Below are positions 11,052 to 21,912 of a stretch of DNA of 64,000 nucleotides, in pieces. Made by a program: the position numbers and the translations under genes. Source of the stretch: Gentiana macrophylla (taxonomy: Eukaryota > Streptophyta > Magnoliopsida > Gentianales > Gentianaceae); NCBI GenBank assembly GCA_026214975.1, contig CM047805.1, positions 107,131,845-107,195,844 on the forward strand, given 5' to 3'. A model generated the notes under the pieces. It ran no database searches and was not told where the DNA came from. It saw only the letters and a list, made by a program, of their open reading frames with translations. Every line of letters starts with the position of its first letter. Position 1 is the first letter of the stretch.

Positions 11052-11632
11052 TGACGATACAGGGTTTCACTCCCTCCACGTGTAGTCTATCGGTTGGTCA
11101 TCACAGTATGAATTAACTACAATGTACTCGTGTCGAGACCCAGGATCGAGGCCAGGGCCATGTAATCGATTCCAGGTTACGACGATCGACTACCGAGCAG
11201 TGTGAGACGACAAGTCCATAAGGACAGAGTCCACACCAGCTAAGCAGTGTAGGATGATAAGTCTGGAGTCGATCACCGCAGGTCGGAAGTATCGACTTCG
11301 AGGGCGAGTCCGCCCGGTATCAAAGCCCGTGCATTATAGCTTGGGCAAGGGTTTAAGGCCCATTTAAGGGTATAGATGACAATAACATAAGCCGACTTAA
11401 CCTTAGGGTTTAGGCAAGTGTTGTCATTATAAATACCCCAATCCGGGAACTACGTAAGGCTTGATTCTGGAAGATAACGGATATCGTAGGCAATCTAAGA
11501 TCTGATCTTGACTCGGCCGCAAACATATAAAATCCACCACCTCGTTCCTTTTTTTGGATTAGGGTTTTGTGTGTTCATCACTGGATTCATATTAGGGCCG
11601 GATAATTAAGGTGACTTAATTTGTCATCGTCA
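11052..11632 (+). repeat. G-I 5' LTR
   Basis: Starts TGACGATACAGG, ends GTCATCGTCA. It pairs with 20649-21229. A TATA box TATAAATA at 11428-11435 marks the U3/R region. Differences from the 3' copy cluster at CAG, CTG and CCG sites. Confidence 0.92.
11428..11435 (+). promoter_or_regulatory. G-I 5' LTR TATA box
   Basis: TATAAATA is preserved in all four full-size LTRs of this family (11428, 21024, 21659, 31247), about 200 bp before each LTR end, so it is the likely promoter of the genomic RNA. Confidence 0.7.
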
Positions 11633-11651
11633 TTAGGCGCTAGAAGGAGGG
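11633..11651 (+). other. G-I primer-binding site
   Basis: TTAGGCGCTAGAAGGAGGG follows the LTR directly and corresponds to TTGGCGCTAGAAGGAGGG in G-II, with one extra A. Position and conservation support a primer site; I do not assign the tRNA. Confidence 0.65.
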
Positions 11652-11680
11652 TCTCTATTGATTGAATACGCAAGAACACG

Positions 11681-12887
11681 ATGCCTCCCGCAAAAGCTGC
11701 AATCCAAAGTCGCCGATCAAAGCTCACAGGGTAACGAGCCAATCGATCCTGATATGCAAGGAGAAAAAGATCCACTTTTGGATCTCGTTCAAGACGATCC
11801 TCGGCGAAACAAGGAGAAAAGATCCGGCTTTGGATCCTATCCGAAAACCCACCAACCGAAAAAAGCAAGCTCTTGCTCCGAATATCGGGCGCTTGTGGAT
11901 CGGTTGGCGGCGGACTTGGAGGTAATGTCCAGGATTATAAGCGAGAGGCGATTCTGGCGCAAAGGCAAGCGGCACGCCGAGAAAGAGGCCCACGGCGGAA
12001 GGCGGCCGGAAAGATGTAATGCCATAATGGACAAGCCTAAAACAGACTCCTGAGACGGCGGTAAGCGCATCGTCTAGCTCGATAGAAAGGAAGAGACGCG
12101 AGATCCACCAAAAACACCGAGAGAGGGATGATGATAGGGCCGGGAGGAGTTGAATGCAATTTTGGGAAAGAACCGAGTTTTCGTTATGGCTCGAGTCTCC
12201 TTCACGAAGGAGATCGAGAGCTTTCCTAAACCCAAGGGGTTTAAGATACCTAAAATAGAGCCTTACGATGGCACCACCGACCCGGAGGACCATCTCCACA
12301 TGTATCTATCTCAAATGAGGTTGGATAGAGCACCCGATGCAATGCGATGTCGGGCATTCGAGACGCTACTCGTAGGTCGAGCAAGGGAATGGTTCACGAA
12401 GCTACGGCCAGGGTCGATCTCCAGTTTTGCCATGCTTGCTCGTAAATTCCGAGATGCGTTCATAGTGAACAAAAAGTTTCATCTGAGTGCCACGCACCTC
12501 ATGAACGTGAGGCAGCAAAAGGATGAAACGGTTATGGAATATCTGAAGAGGTTTAATCTTGAGGCCATGCAGGTCAAGGATGCAGACGATCGACTTCTGA
12601 TCACGTCGTTCGTGGGGGGGCTGCGTAATACTAAATTGTACATGAAGTTGAGCAAAGACGTCCCCCATACCATGGACGAATGTGTCAATGTGGTGCATAG
12701 ATTCTGCCAAGGCGAAGAGGCAGTGCGAAGGCACACCCAATCCGACTGGATGGAATCCAAGAAGGACACCCGAGGTCCGAGCAGGAATCGATCCAAGAGG
12801 CGAGGATGTCGAGTAAAGCCGTCGATATGGGCCCGTATCGACACATCCACCTCGGACCGTGGGGGGCAGAAGGACCCACGCGCGTGA
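11681..12887 (+). pseudogene. gag: G-I gag
   Basis: An ATG at 11681 (MPPAKAA) matches the G-II start at 21913 and is the likely original start. After frameshifts, a clean 245-residue frame covers 12150-12887 with the Ty3 retrotransposon gag core: FPKPKGFKIPKIEPYDGTTD (residues about 27-46), DPEDHLHMYLSQM, the REWFTKLRPGSI motif, FHLSATHLMNVRQ and MEYLKRFNLE. Gag assembles the cytoplasmic particle. The upstream part is broken in this copy and in G-II; some breaks may be sequencing errors. Confidence 0.85.
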
Positions 12888-12989
12888 TAAGGACTTCATC
12901 CCGCTCAATCGATCTCGATCCGAGGTGTTGTCGATTATGCTTTCAAAGAACTTGGCGAGAAACCGCCACCGTTGAAGAAACCTCGAGAA

Positions 12990-13175
12990 AGAGGAATCCA
13001 AGTAAATCTTGTGTGACTTCCATGAAGACATAGGTCATACAACAGAGGATTGTATCGACTTGAAAAAAGACATCGACGTCTGCATTCAGGAAGGGAAGCT
13101 AGACGAAGTTGTTGACAGATCTCGGTATGATGGGCCCAGGGGGCGTGGAGAATTTAAGATAAAAAAACTCCGATC
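12990..13175 (+). pseudogene. gag: G-I gag zinc knuckle segment
   Basis: In a frame different from the gag core, this stretch encodes a nucleic-acid-binding knuckle CDFHEDIGHTTEDC, spaced C-X2-H-X4-H-X4-C, followed by IDLKKDIDVCIQEGKL. This variant with His in the second position is common in Tat-type gag. It is conserved in G-II at 23240-23395. Confidence 0.75.
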
Positions 13176-13299
13176 AAGATAGGAATCGAGTTCGAGAGGC
13201 CCAAAGACGAAGGGATCGATCACCTCTGAGGAATCGATCCCCAGGTCGGGAAGGAAACAACAGAGATAACTTTGGTCGTGATGGCGACGAAGAAAATCG

Positions 13300-13770
13300 A
13301 CACATAAACTATGTCAATACGATCTTCGGTCCGGATGAAAGTGATAAGGACCGGACCAGTGAAGAGCCGCTAATAGCTTCGAGAGAGCGCAAGCGGCTTC
13401 AATTCACGACGGAAGTCGGATACGGCCCTCGCGATGATATCCCCAAGTCTAGAGTCATAGCGAAGGTTAGTCATTGAGGCCGTGATTAGCCGAGCCCGTG
13501 TATCGATAGTCTCAGATCGATAACGGAAGTGCCGTGAACATCTTATACTACTCGGCGTTTGAGCGATGAAGGCGAAAGAGAAAGACCTAGCCCCATAGCC
13601 GGCGTCTCCTCTGCTTTGGATTTACAGAGGCAAGCGATCCATCCCATGGGCTCGATAAAGTTACTCACGGCAGGTTGGGGACGGCGAGAAGGAAGGACAC
13701 TCGAGTTAAGTTATGTGGTGGTCAAGGCTCCTTACGCTTATAATGTTATCCTGGATGACCGCTGACTTTT
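13300..13770 (+). pseudogene. G-I aspartic protease region, broken
   Basis: HINYVNTIFGP near 13300 and QFTTEVGYGPRDDIP near 13400 match G-II. The active-site stretch at about 13515-13560 corresponds to the D-N-G-S box of G-II but is split by indels, and an isolated frame 13559-13765 carries the flap and tail. The protease would process Gag-Pol. In this copy it is not continuous as sequenced. Confidence 0.7.
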
Positions 13771-13773
13771 GAC

Positions 13774-15201
13774 TTGCGCGCTATTATTTCGACGTTCCAT
13801 AATAGCATGAAATTCCCTACTAGGAACGGTTCCCACGAAGTAAAAGGAGACGTTGAAGTTGCTCGGAGTTGTAACTCTGTTGTCATGAATGGGAAGATGA
13901 CGGTTCAACAAGTCTTGGTCGAGGAACTGATTCCAGAAGAAGAAGAGGAAAAGAACTGGGTCTCCAGTGATGCAGTGGAGAATGTCCGACTTTGGGAAGG
14001 AGAGGATGATCAATGTGTGCAGGTCGGGATTTGGATCCCATTGAAAGAAAAACAACTACTGATCGAATTGTTAATCGAGTTCAGGGATATCTTTGCCTGG
14101 AAGGCCACTGACATGCCAGGGTTATCTACCGACATCGCGGTCCACAAACTCGAAATTGACCAGGCTAAAAAGCCAGTCAAACAGAAGAAGAGAAATTTTG
14201 CCTCTGACCGACTTGAGGCTATCGAGTTGGAAGTCGGCAAGCTACTAGCAGCCCAGATAGTAAGAGAGGTTTTCTATCTAGAGTGGCTAGCTAACCCAGT
14301 ATTAGTCAAGAAGCCTGATGGGAGTTGCCGCATGTGTGTGGATTTCACAGATTTAAACAAAGCATGCCCAAAAGACTCATATCCGTTGCCTAAAATCGAC
14401 AGGTTAGTAGACTCGACCATCGATTTTGAAGTTTTTGGTTTTTTAGATGCGTATAAAGGATACCACCAAATTCTAATGGATCCTCGAGACACGGAGAAAA
14501 CAGCGTTTATCACGGAATTCGGCACCTTCTGTTGTGTGACCATGCCATTCGGATTGAAGAATGCTGGGGCAACATACCAGAGGGCAGTCAACAAAATATT
14601 TACAAAGCAAATTGGCAGATGTATGGAGGTCTATGTAGACGACCTGCTCATCAAGAGTCGATCTATGAGACAGTACTTGGTCGATGCTCGAGAGGTTTTT
14701 GAAGTGTTGAGAGAAACGCAGATGAGGCTAAACCCGAAGAAATGTACTTTTGGAGTCAGGTCGGGTAAGTTCTTGGGCTACATGATTTCGAAAGACGGGA
14801 TTCGAGCAAACCCGGATAAAATTGATACATTGAAGAATATGCCCGCACCACGAAATATCAAGGAAGTACAAAGGCTCACGGGTCGAATGGCGGCTCTCAA
14901 CAGATTTCTATCGAGATCCGCACAACGTGCGCTACCATTTTTCAAGATACTCCGAAAGGCCAGTCCTTTTCATTGGGATGATGAATGTCAGACAGCCTTT
15001 GAAGAGTTGAAAGCTTATTTGTCAGAATTACCTACCCTCACTTCTCCGCGAGAAGGGGAAAAGTTGTTGGTTTATTTGGCAGTGTGCGAGGAAGCGAGTG
15101 AGTGCGGTTCTAGAAATGCGAGAAGGTGCATGGCCAGTACACTATATACTTTGTTAGTAAAGCACTTTGCATGGCCCGAGATCCGGTACTCACCACGGTG
15201 A
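13774..15201 (+). CDS. pol: G-I reverse transcriptase plus start of RNase H
   Basis: A 475-residue open frame. The first ~100 residues are the protease-RT linker. RT follows with RKPVKQKKRNF-type entry, VLVKKPDGSCRMCVDFTDLN, FGFLDAYKGYHQI, the FGLKNAGATYQR motif and the catalytic YVDD at residues 287-290 (14632-14643). LNPKKCTFGVRSGKFLGYMIS and LTGRMAALNRF mark the end of RT; FHWDDECQTAFEELKAYL begins the RNase H connection. The frame shifts near 15110-15200 into the next one. This RT keeps its catalytic aspartates. Confidence 0.93.
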   Translation: MRAIISTFHNSMKFPTRNGSHEVKGDVEVARSCNSVVMNGKMTVQQVLVEELIPEEEEEKNWVSSDAVENVRLWEGEDDQCVQVGIWIPLKEKQLLIELLIEFRDIFAWKATDMPGLSTDIAVHKLEIDQAKKPVKQKKRNFASDRLEAIELEVGKLLAAQIVREVFYLEWLANPVLVKKPDGSCRMCVDFTDLNKACPKDSYPLPKIDRLVDSTIDFEVFGFLDAYKGYHQILMDPRDTEKTAFITEFGTFCCVTMPFGLKNAGATYQRAVNKIFTKQIGRCMEVYVDDLLIKSRSMRQYLVDAREVFEVLRETQMRLNPKKCTFGVRSGKFLGYMISKDGIRANPDKIDTLKNMPAPRNIKEVQRLTGRMAALNRFLSRSAQRALPFFKILRKASPFHWDDECQTAFEELKAYLSELPTLTSPREGEKLLVYLAVCEEASECGSRNARRCMASTLYTLLVKHFAWPEIRYSPR

Positions 15202-15862
15202 GAAGTTAGCGTTATGCCCGGTTCACGCCTCGAGAAAGTTGAGGCCGTATTTTCAAGCTCATCCTATTGTGGTAGTCACGGACCAACCACTAAAACAGAT
15301 TTTGGCAAAGCCTGATACTTCAGGTCGACTGGCGAAATGGGTGATAGAAATGGCCCAGTACGACATCGAGTTTGTTCCTCGAACTGCGATAAAAGCACAG
15401 GCCTTGGCGGACTTTTTGGCTGAAGGGATCTCTGTCCAACTCGATCAAGAAAAGCGAAATCCGGAGGAAAAATGGACTCTCCAGGTCGATGGGGCATCAA
15501 GTAAGGAAGGAGCAGGAGCAGGGCTCCTTCTGGTAAGCCCGAAAGGCGAGGAATTCCCATATGCCTTTCGATTCGACTTTAAAGCAACCAACAACGAGGC
15601 CGAGTATGAGGCCATGATAACTGGGCTGAAGCTTGCTCTAAAACTGGGTGTCGAAGACTTGTTGGTGTATAGCGACTCGCAGTTGGTGGTGAACCATGTG
15701 AAAGGGGAATATAAGGCTAAGGAAGAAACTATGAGGAATTATTTAGCAGTAGTCCAAAGTCTCATACCTAAATTCAAAAGCAGTTCAATTCGAGCAAGTC
15801 CCCAAGTCAAAACAAAGAGCCGATGCACTCTCCAAGCTAGCATCAAACTTCATGTCGAGTAA
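15167..15862 (+). pseudogene. pol: G-I RNase H end and archaeal-type RNase H
   Basis: Continuation of pol after a frameshift, 231 residues. The first part (LRPYFQAHPIVVVTDQPLKQ, WVIEMAQYDIEF, ALADFLAE) ends the ordinary Ty3 RNase H. Residues about 100-200 form a second RNase H with D108 in VDGAS, E144 in NNEAEYEAM and D170 in YSDSQL, the acidic triad. A second, archaeal-like RNase H is diagnostic of Tat elements. It should remove RNA from the RNA-DNA hybrid during replication. The frame is lost again near 15780. Confidence 0.88.
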
Positions 15863-17159
15863 GAAGGTTCTAGTCGAGTTATTGACCGATAGGAGTTACA
15901 TCGAGACGGAGGCCCGACCGGTTACTCGGCCAGAGCCACGTGGATGGACTCGATCGCTCTTTACCTCAAAGACGGAATATTACCATCCGATAAGGTGCAA
16001 TCTAGAAAGGTTCGACTCAATCCACTCGATATCGTTCTTCGACGACATCCTCTATCGGAAATCTTTTGTGAGTCCATGGTTAAGGTGTGTTTAAATCGAA
16101 GGCGAGTATCTCTTAGAAGAAATTCACGAGAGAGCTGTGGGAATCACCGTGGGGCGTGGGATGTTAGCTCGAAAATGCAAGTTAGCTGGGTATTTCGGCC
16201 GTCGATGCGGCGAGATGCAAATAATCTTGTCCAAAAATGCAACGCTTGTCGATTCATGATAATATCTCCCATCAACAAGCGCGAAGACATGAACGCGTCA
16301 TCTCGTCGGCATAGCCATTTGATCGATGGGAGTCGATATTGTTGGACCTTTACCTCGAGCCCCGGGAAATCTTAAATACGTGGTCGTTGCTGTCGACTAC
16401 TTTACGAAGTGGGTAGAAGCTAAGGCATTGCCCGATATCCGAGCTGCAACCATCAAGAAATTTCTGTGGGTCGACATTCTATGCAGTGCGAATTCCAAAG
16501 GCTCGATCTCGGATAACGGTACTCGGTTTGAAGATCGAAAAGTTAAAGAATGGTGCAAATAATACCATATCGACCAATTCATTCACCTCTCGGCTCACCC
16601 ATAGGCAAGCGGTCAAGTCGAACATACTAATCGACGAGATCAAGTGGGGTTAAAGAAGAGACTAGAATCGGAAGGTCGAGATTGGGCAATTCAACTTTCG
16701 AGCATCCTATGGTCATATAGGACGACTCTAATTCATCGGCGGGGAAACTCTTTCTCTTTGGTGTATGGGTGTGAAAGCGGTAATACCAAATGAGATTGGT
16801 GTCCCTCCCCTCGAGTTACGCTTACAATGTGGAGACAAATGGTCCCGAACTCCGGCAGAAAGGGACAATGTCGAAGAACGAAGAGAGATAGCCTCCGCTG
16901 AGAATGGCAAGGTATAAGCAAAAGATCTCTCATGATTACAACTCGAGGGTCGACACGTGTACTTCAAAGTCGGAGATCCAGTTACGAGGAAAACGAAGCA
17001 AGTCGGCAGGAAGCAAGTGGAAAGTTGGCCCAATTGGGAAGGCCCATATATCGAGTTACAAGATTCACCCCAAAGGGTCATATCAACTTGGGCGGCGGAT
17101 GATGACCACGGTTCCTCGACATTGGCACGCCAACAACTTTGAGGAGATATTATATTTGA
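15863..17159 (+). pseudogene. pol: G-I integrase, frameshifted
   Basis: Recognisable integrase in several frames. The zinc-binding end has QKCNACRFMI near 16235. The catalytic core begins GVDIVGPLPR (first Asp, about 16329), continues VVVAVDYFTKWVEAKALP, then SDNGTRFED (second Asp, about 16510), and GQVEHTNR (Glu, about 16615). The C-terminal part with YGCE and a TGA near 17157 closes pol. Each of these has an equivalent in G-II, often in a different frame. Confidence 0.82.
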
Positions 17160-17409
17160 GATAAGCTTTACTTCAATGAACTTTTGTCTATTTGTCAATT
17201 TTAGATCTTGTAATAAGTCCATGGGACAATTTTATGAGTATTCTAATAAATTGATGTTTTCTCGAGGCGTTTTCTATGTTTGTTAGGATTCATAGCCATA
17301 ACGTTACAAGTCCAAAGTGATACAAAATGTTAAAGGCAAAACTCTCGACACTGGGTAGAGAAATCCGCAGGTCGGACATCTCAGTAAAAGCCAAAAGCAA
17401 AGTTAGCCC

Positions 17410-17640
17410 AAAGGGCAACAACTGCAAAGGCATAGAGACGGTTCGCATGGTCGGGCCAAATGTCCAAGTCGAAAGCCAAACGAGCCTAAGAGGCGAAAAA
17501 GGGCCAAGACAAAGGACGGTTCGCATAGTCGGACCACCTGTCTCAATCTAGAGCCAAACGAGCCCGAGGGGCGAAAAAGGCCAAGGTCAGAGACAGTTCG
17601 CATAGTCGAATTAAAACGCTCAGCCAGAAGTCGAATTAAA
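17410..17640. repeat. G-I ~90-bp tandem repeats between pol and antisense gene
   Basis: About two and a half copies of a unit containing GGTTCGCATAGTCGG, CCAAACGAGCC and GGGGCGAAAAAGGCCAAG. The same unit repeats in G-II at 27630-27880, so the array belongs to the element. 17160-17410 and 17640-17975 show no gene. The array separates the converging sense pol and antisense frames. Confidence 0.7.
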
Positions 17641-17974
17641 AAGGGCTAAGGCAAGCAGGTCGATCGGAGTCCAACTCACAAGTGCAATAAGAACCAAAGG
17701 TTCATAATACACTTGGGGGGCAACATCGATAAAATAAATAGTAGCTTGACATACGAGTAGTGAATAGAGCCAAGGGCTCGACAAGCGAAAGCTATGCTAC
17801 AAAACGTCAAGACAAGCAAGATAAAAAGATAAACAAGAAAAAGATAGCAAAATCAAATCAAAATCAACGCAAAGTCATTACAAAACAAGGCCAGGTCGAA
17901 AAAGACCAGCCAAAGTTAAAATAAATGTTATTATAGATCAGAGTTCAATTGAAAAATGCAGAAAAAGACAACAG

Positions 17975-20238
17975 TCAAGGATTGGCAGAGGTCGGGTTCA
18001 CATTGGTTGGATCAGCTACAGGGGCAGAAGTAGAAAGAGCATATTTGATGGCCAGAGACTCTCCCCGTTGAAACTCTTCGATGTGTTGATCGTATATCTT
18101 CTCCGAGTCAGGGTTGTAAAACATTGGTGTCTCGAGAGTCGACATGTCGAAGTCAGGAATGACCGCCTTTACCTGATCCACGGCCAGAGTATATCCGCCC
18201 ATCATCGAGGCACGCATGATCACTTCCAGGTCGTCTTCAAGGTTGTTCGACTTACGATACTCCATGATCGCATCGGTTGAAACGGTCTCGAGATGCGCGC
18301 GCGCTTGATCCAATTCGACTCGAAGCACATCTCGGTCCTGTCGAGCTTTCGCCACATCCTCCAGGGAAGCCTTATGCCATGCCTGTACCTTCTCAAATTC
18401 ATGGGTCACCTTGAGTAGCTCCATACCCTGGTCGTTGCTCTCAGCCACCAGTTGATCCAACTCCTTCTCAGCAGCCATCAGCTTGTCCTGCAGTTTGGCT
18501 AACTCTGTCTCAGCAGTCGTTAGTTTTTCCTGCAACTTCTGGCACTCGGCAACCGACTCTCTTTTCAGTGTCTCATATTGAGTATCCATGGCGGAGATGG
18601 CGGCGTTCTTTACAATAAGCTCCCGCGCCAACTTGCCGTTCTCTCTACGCAAGTCGTCCGCCGACTCACTAGACTTGGCCAGCCGTCGAGCAGCCTCTCG
18701 ACTGAGATAGTTACTCTGTAAAAGACAAAGAAGGGTCAGAAAAGAGAAAAAGTAGCAGTTAAAGAATGGAACTGTAATCGACTTACGAGACGATTCGACT
18801 TCCGGACCGCCATAGCCAAAGCTTTATCCTCCAAGGCAGCACAATCTTCAAGAGTCCAGTTCATGTCGACGTCAAGCTCGATATGAGCCTCAGTCGCTTT
18901 GGCCTTTTTCGACTGACGATGCTGCTCCTGCACCAACTCGGCAGCAGTCGGCCTCTTTTTGGACCGAGGTACCTCCGTCTCGACGTGAAGTTCTGTAACC
19001 GGGTCCGACTCGACCAGCACCTCCTCGTCCTCATCACGCAGAGAACCGAAACGGACTGTTAAACCACTGCCAAGCGGAGGTAGCTCAGTAGATCCGGTTG
19101 GTACTGATTCGATGGCAGCGGGGTGGGCTCAGGCTCAGTGGCACCCCCCTCTCGGGAAGAAGAAGGCACCCTAGCTTCAGGCACAGCCAATTCAGGGGTA
19201 GCCCGACCCCCGGTAGGTGGAGCAGCCATGACGGCCGACCCAGGAATGCGCGTGGGATCGGTGACTTTTGTGAACCTGCCCACTGCAAAGAACGAAGGGA
19301 AACAGTTAGTTTTAATCAGCAAATGACAAATCGTCAAACTCAACAAATAACAAGTATGTAAAAGCAAGCAAACATCCTACGATTCTCGTGATCTGGGACG
19401 CGAAGGCCCACATATGGCATTGGCCCAGCTTCCTCAAAGTGGGCCAGGTGATACAGGAGACTCAGGTCTCGAGTACACACCTCGAAGCTATGTCCACCCA
19501 GGAGTCGAGCTTCATGAGGAACCGGGTCCTTCCCAAGCTTGTCTTGTCTCCCGTCTCTCGACCTCCATTGCCCTATGTAGGGGTTATCCAGGCCATGACG
19601 GAGAAAGAAAAATCGAGGCTTCCACTCCCCGTGAGAAGAAGGCCCCTTAGTTATTAACTCTTGTCGGTTCGCTCTTCTCTGAAAGGAATACCATAACTTG
19701 TCGGGTGTAGCAGCAATCTTGTAGTAATATAGAAACAAGGGCACTGAGAAGCAGACCTGAGCCACTCGACATGCTATTAGGAACCCCATCGTGAGTCCCG
19801 GCGCCATTCGGGCTATCGGGAAATACTGACCTCATAATGCTCGAGGATCGCGAGAACGGCGGGACAGAGTGGGAACCTTAACCCACTCGCAAGTTGACTC
19901 TCGTAGACAGCACAAAATCCCTCTGGGGGCTCGTCAGCAAAACGGTGCAGACCAGACGGGAGTCGAGGTTCGAGTGGGGGATTGATATTATATTTTTGGC
20001 AGAGTCTTGTGATCTCCTCAGAAGAAAGCGTACTAAGGCACCCTTTTGCACCTTTTCCATCCATCCTAGTCACCAATTTCTTAGGTTGGTGGGGAGCGAG
20101 AGGAGAGAAGCAGTGGGGTTCGCCGGAGTCTTGCCGGAGAAGGGAATCGAAAACGACAGTGCCGGAGAATGATCGTGAATGGGCGTTTCACTACCCTTGT
20201 TGGATTACTCATTTAGCTATACTACTACTACAGGACAT
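17975..20238 (-). CDS. G-I antisense spliced gene (gypsy-type-transposon domain plus coiled coil)
   Basis: Minus-strand gene between pol and the 3' LTR. Exon 1 (20238-19381) has VTRMDGKGAKGCLSTLS, GLRFPLCPAVLAILEHYEVS and MGFLIACRVAQVCFSVPLF, like the plant 'putative gypsy type transposon' domain. A GT-AG intron lies at 19283-19380. Exon 2 (19282-18787) is P/S/T-rich with a KKRPTAAE segment. A second GT-AG intron (18716-18786) leads to exon 3 (18715-17975), a long coiled coil (residue runs such as AETELAKLQDKLMAAEKELD). Both introns are conserved in G-II. Function unknown. The start at 20238 is followed by frame breaks here, so expression is doubtful. Confidence 0.72.
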
Positions 20239-20370
20239 GGATAAATTCAAACAAAAGAAGAAGATGAACAACAACAGAGAAAAGAAAAGAGTCTTACTTG
20301 GTGTTTGAAATTTGGAGATTGAGATGAAGGAAATAGCAAATGAGTTTTGCGGCGGCTTATCTTCTCTCCT

Positions 20371-20378
20371 TTATATAT
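20371..20378 (-). promoter_or_regulatory. G-I antisense gene TATA box
   Basis: On the minus strand GCATATATAAAGGAG lies about 135 bp before the antisense start codon. G-II has CATATAAAAGGAG in the equivalent place (30611-30618). A shared TATA box suggests the gene has its own promoter, inside the element and opposite to the LTR promoter. Confidence 0.5.
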
Positions 20379-20634
20379 GCTAGTGAAGAATTTGCAAATG
20401 AGTTAAAGAGGCGTGGGGTAATAGGGGTTATAACCCCTGAAAATCGCGATAATCAAAGCGTGTGACGCTGTCTTTTGTGGGATACTGGCGTTTCGTATGC
20501 TGAATATCGTTCCACGTGGCTATAAAGCGATTAGGGTTGTGAAAAGCGGGCTTTCTCCGCCCAAAGGAAAACCCAACTCGATGACGATTCAAGTGACAGA
20601 CTCGACCTCGGACAACGGAAGTCGCCTCTCACAA

Positions 20635-20648
20635 GTCTGGGGGGCTTA
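20635..20648 (+). other. G-I polypurine tract
   Basis: GTCTGGGGGGCTTA lies directly before the 3' LTR and is identical in G-II (30868-30881). It is the expected plus-strand primer, although interrupted by pyrimidines. Confidence 0.65.
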
Positions 20649-21229
20649 TGACGATACAGGGTTTCACTCCCTCCACGTGTAGTCTATCGGTTGGTCATCA
20701 CAGTATGAATTAACTACAATGTACTCGTGTCGAGACCAGGATCGAGGCCAGGGCCATGTAATCGATTCCAGATTCTGACGATCGACTACCGAGCGGTGTG
20801 AGGCGACAAGTCCATAAGGGGCGAGTCCACACCACTAAGCGATGTAGGATGATAAGTCCGAGTCGATCACCGTGGGTCGGAAGTATCGACTCGAGGACAG
20901 GTCCGCACACCGCCCAAGCCCATTAACAGCGATAGCTTGGGCAAGGGTTTAAGGCCTATTTAAGGGTATAGATGACAATAACATAAGCCGACTTAACCTT
21001 AGGGTTTAGGCAAGTGTTGTCATTATAAATACCCCAATCCAGGAACTACGTAAGGCTTGATTCTGGAAGATAACAGAGATCGTAGGCAATCTAAGATACG
21101 ATCTTGGACTCGGCCAAAAACATAAAAATCCACCACCTCGTTCCTTTTTTGGGATTAGGGTTTTGTGTGTTCATCACTAAATTCATATTAGGGCCCGGAT
21201 AATTAAGGTGACTTAATTTGTCATCGTCA
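20649..21229 (+). repeat. G-I 3' LTR
   Basis: 581 bp with the same termini as the 5' copy. Followed directly by the CAACC target duplication (21230-21234) and then Copia-C LTR sequence. Confidence 0.92.
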
Positions 21230-21234
21230 CAACC

Positions 21235-21294
21235 CAATTCAAATGCTGAAGCTTTTGATTTAATCTTTTCTGAGTCTGAATAACCTATGTTAAA
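21235..21294 (+). repeat. Copia-C 5' LTR, middle segment
   Basis: A 60-bp piece of the Copia-C LTR trapped between G-I and G-II. It matches 39852-39910 of the 3' LTR. Its last five bases TTAAA are the G-II target duplication. Confidence 0.88.
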
Positions 21295-21863
21295 TGACAA
21301 TACAGGGTTTCACTCCCTCCACGTGTCGTCTATCGGTTGGTCATCACATTATAAAATAACGCCAGTGTATTCATGTCGATGCCCAGGCTCGAGGCCAAGG
21401 CCATCATATAAAAGCCAGGCTACGACTATCGACTATCGACGACCGAGCAGTGTAGGACATTCAGTCCGCACCAGCTAGCAATGTAGGACAGTGAGTCCCA
21501 GAGTCGATCACCACAGGTCGATAACGAGGATAGAGTCCACATCAGCTTACTAAGCCCATTAATAGCGGTAGCTTGGGCAAGGGTCAAGGCCCATTTAAGG
21601 GTAAACATGACAATAACATAAGCCAACTTAACCTTAGGGTTTAGGCAAGTGTTGTCATTATAAATACCCCATTCCAGGAACTACGTAAGGCTTGATTCCT
21701 GGAAGATAACAGGATACGTAGGCAATCTGAGATACAGTCTTGGACTCAGCCGCATACATAAAATCCATCCCCTCGTTCCTTTTTGGCATTAGGGTTCTTG
21801 TGTGTTCATCACTAGATTAAATTAGGGCTCCAATCATTAAGGCGACATAATTTGTCATCGTCA
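21295..21863 (+). repeat. G-II 5' LTR
   Basis: Starts TGACAATACAGG and ends GTCATCGTCA; TATAAATA at 21659-21666. Directly followed by the primer site. Confidence 0.92.
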
Positions 21864-21864
21864 T

Positions 21865-21881
21865 TGGCGCTAGAAGGAGGG
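21865..21881 (+). other. G-II primer-binding site
   Basis: TGGCGCTAGAAGGAGGG begins one base after the LTR end. It begins TGG, as primer sites do because tRNAs end in CCA. The donor tRNA is not assigned. Confidence 0.7.
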
Positions 21882-21912
21882 CCTTCTATTGATTGAAGAC
21901 GCAAGAAACACG

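Larger units (their letters stand above)
11052..21229 (+). mobile_element. G-I: Tat-type Ty3 retrotransposon, full structure
   Basis: A 10,178-bp element: LTRs of 581 bp each (11052-11632, 20649-21229) with 7-bp terminal inverted repeats TGACGAT/ATCGTCA, and target duplication CAACC at 11047-11051 and 21230-21234. Order is primer site, gag, protease, RT, RNase H, archaeal-type RNase H, integrase, tandem repeats, antisense gene, polypurine tract. Two RNase H domains plus an antisense gene downstream of pol are typical of the Tat lineage. The uninterrupted site survives in the 3' LTR near 39850. Several frameshifts break gag and pol. Confidence 0.93.

Noticed and set aside
10569..11079. Minus-strand frames in the Copia-C LTR as a captured gene
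   Set aside because: The 3' LTR copies (39410-39592, 39642-39851) differ in length and stops, and no domain is recognised.
11724..12299. 191-residue minus-strand open frame
   Set aside because: It lies antisense to G-I gag, has no recognised domain and is broken in G-II, so it is a shadow frame.
12402..13031. 209-residue minus-strand open frame
   Set aside because: Antisense to gag core and zinc knuckle; the G-II equivalent is in different pieces. No independent support.
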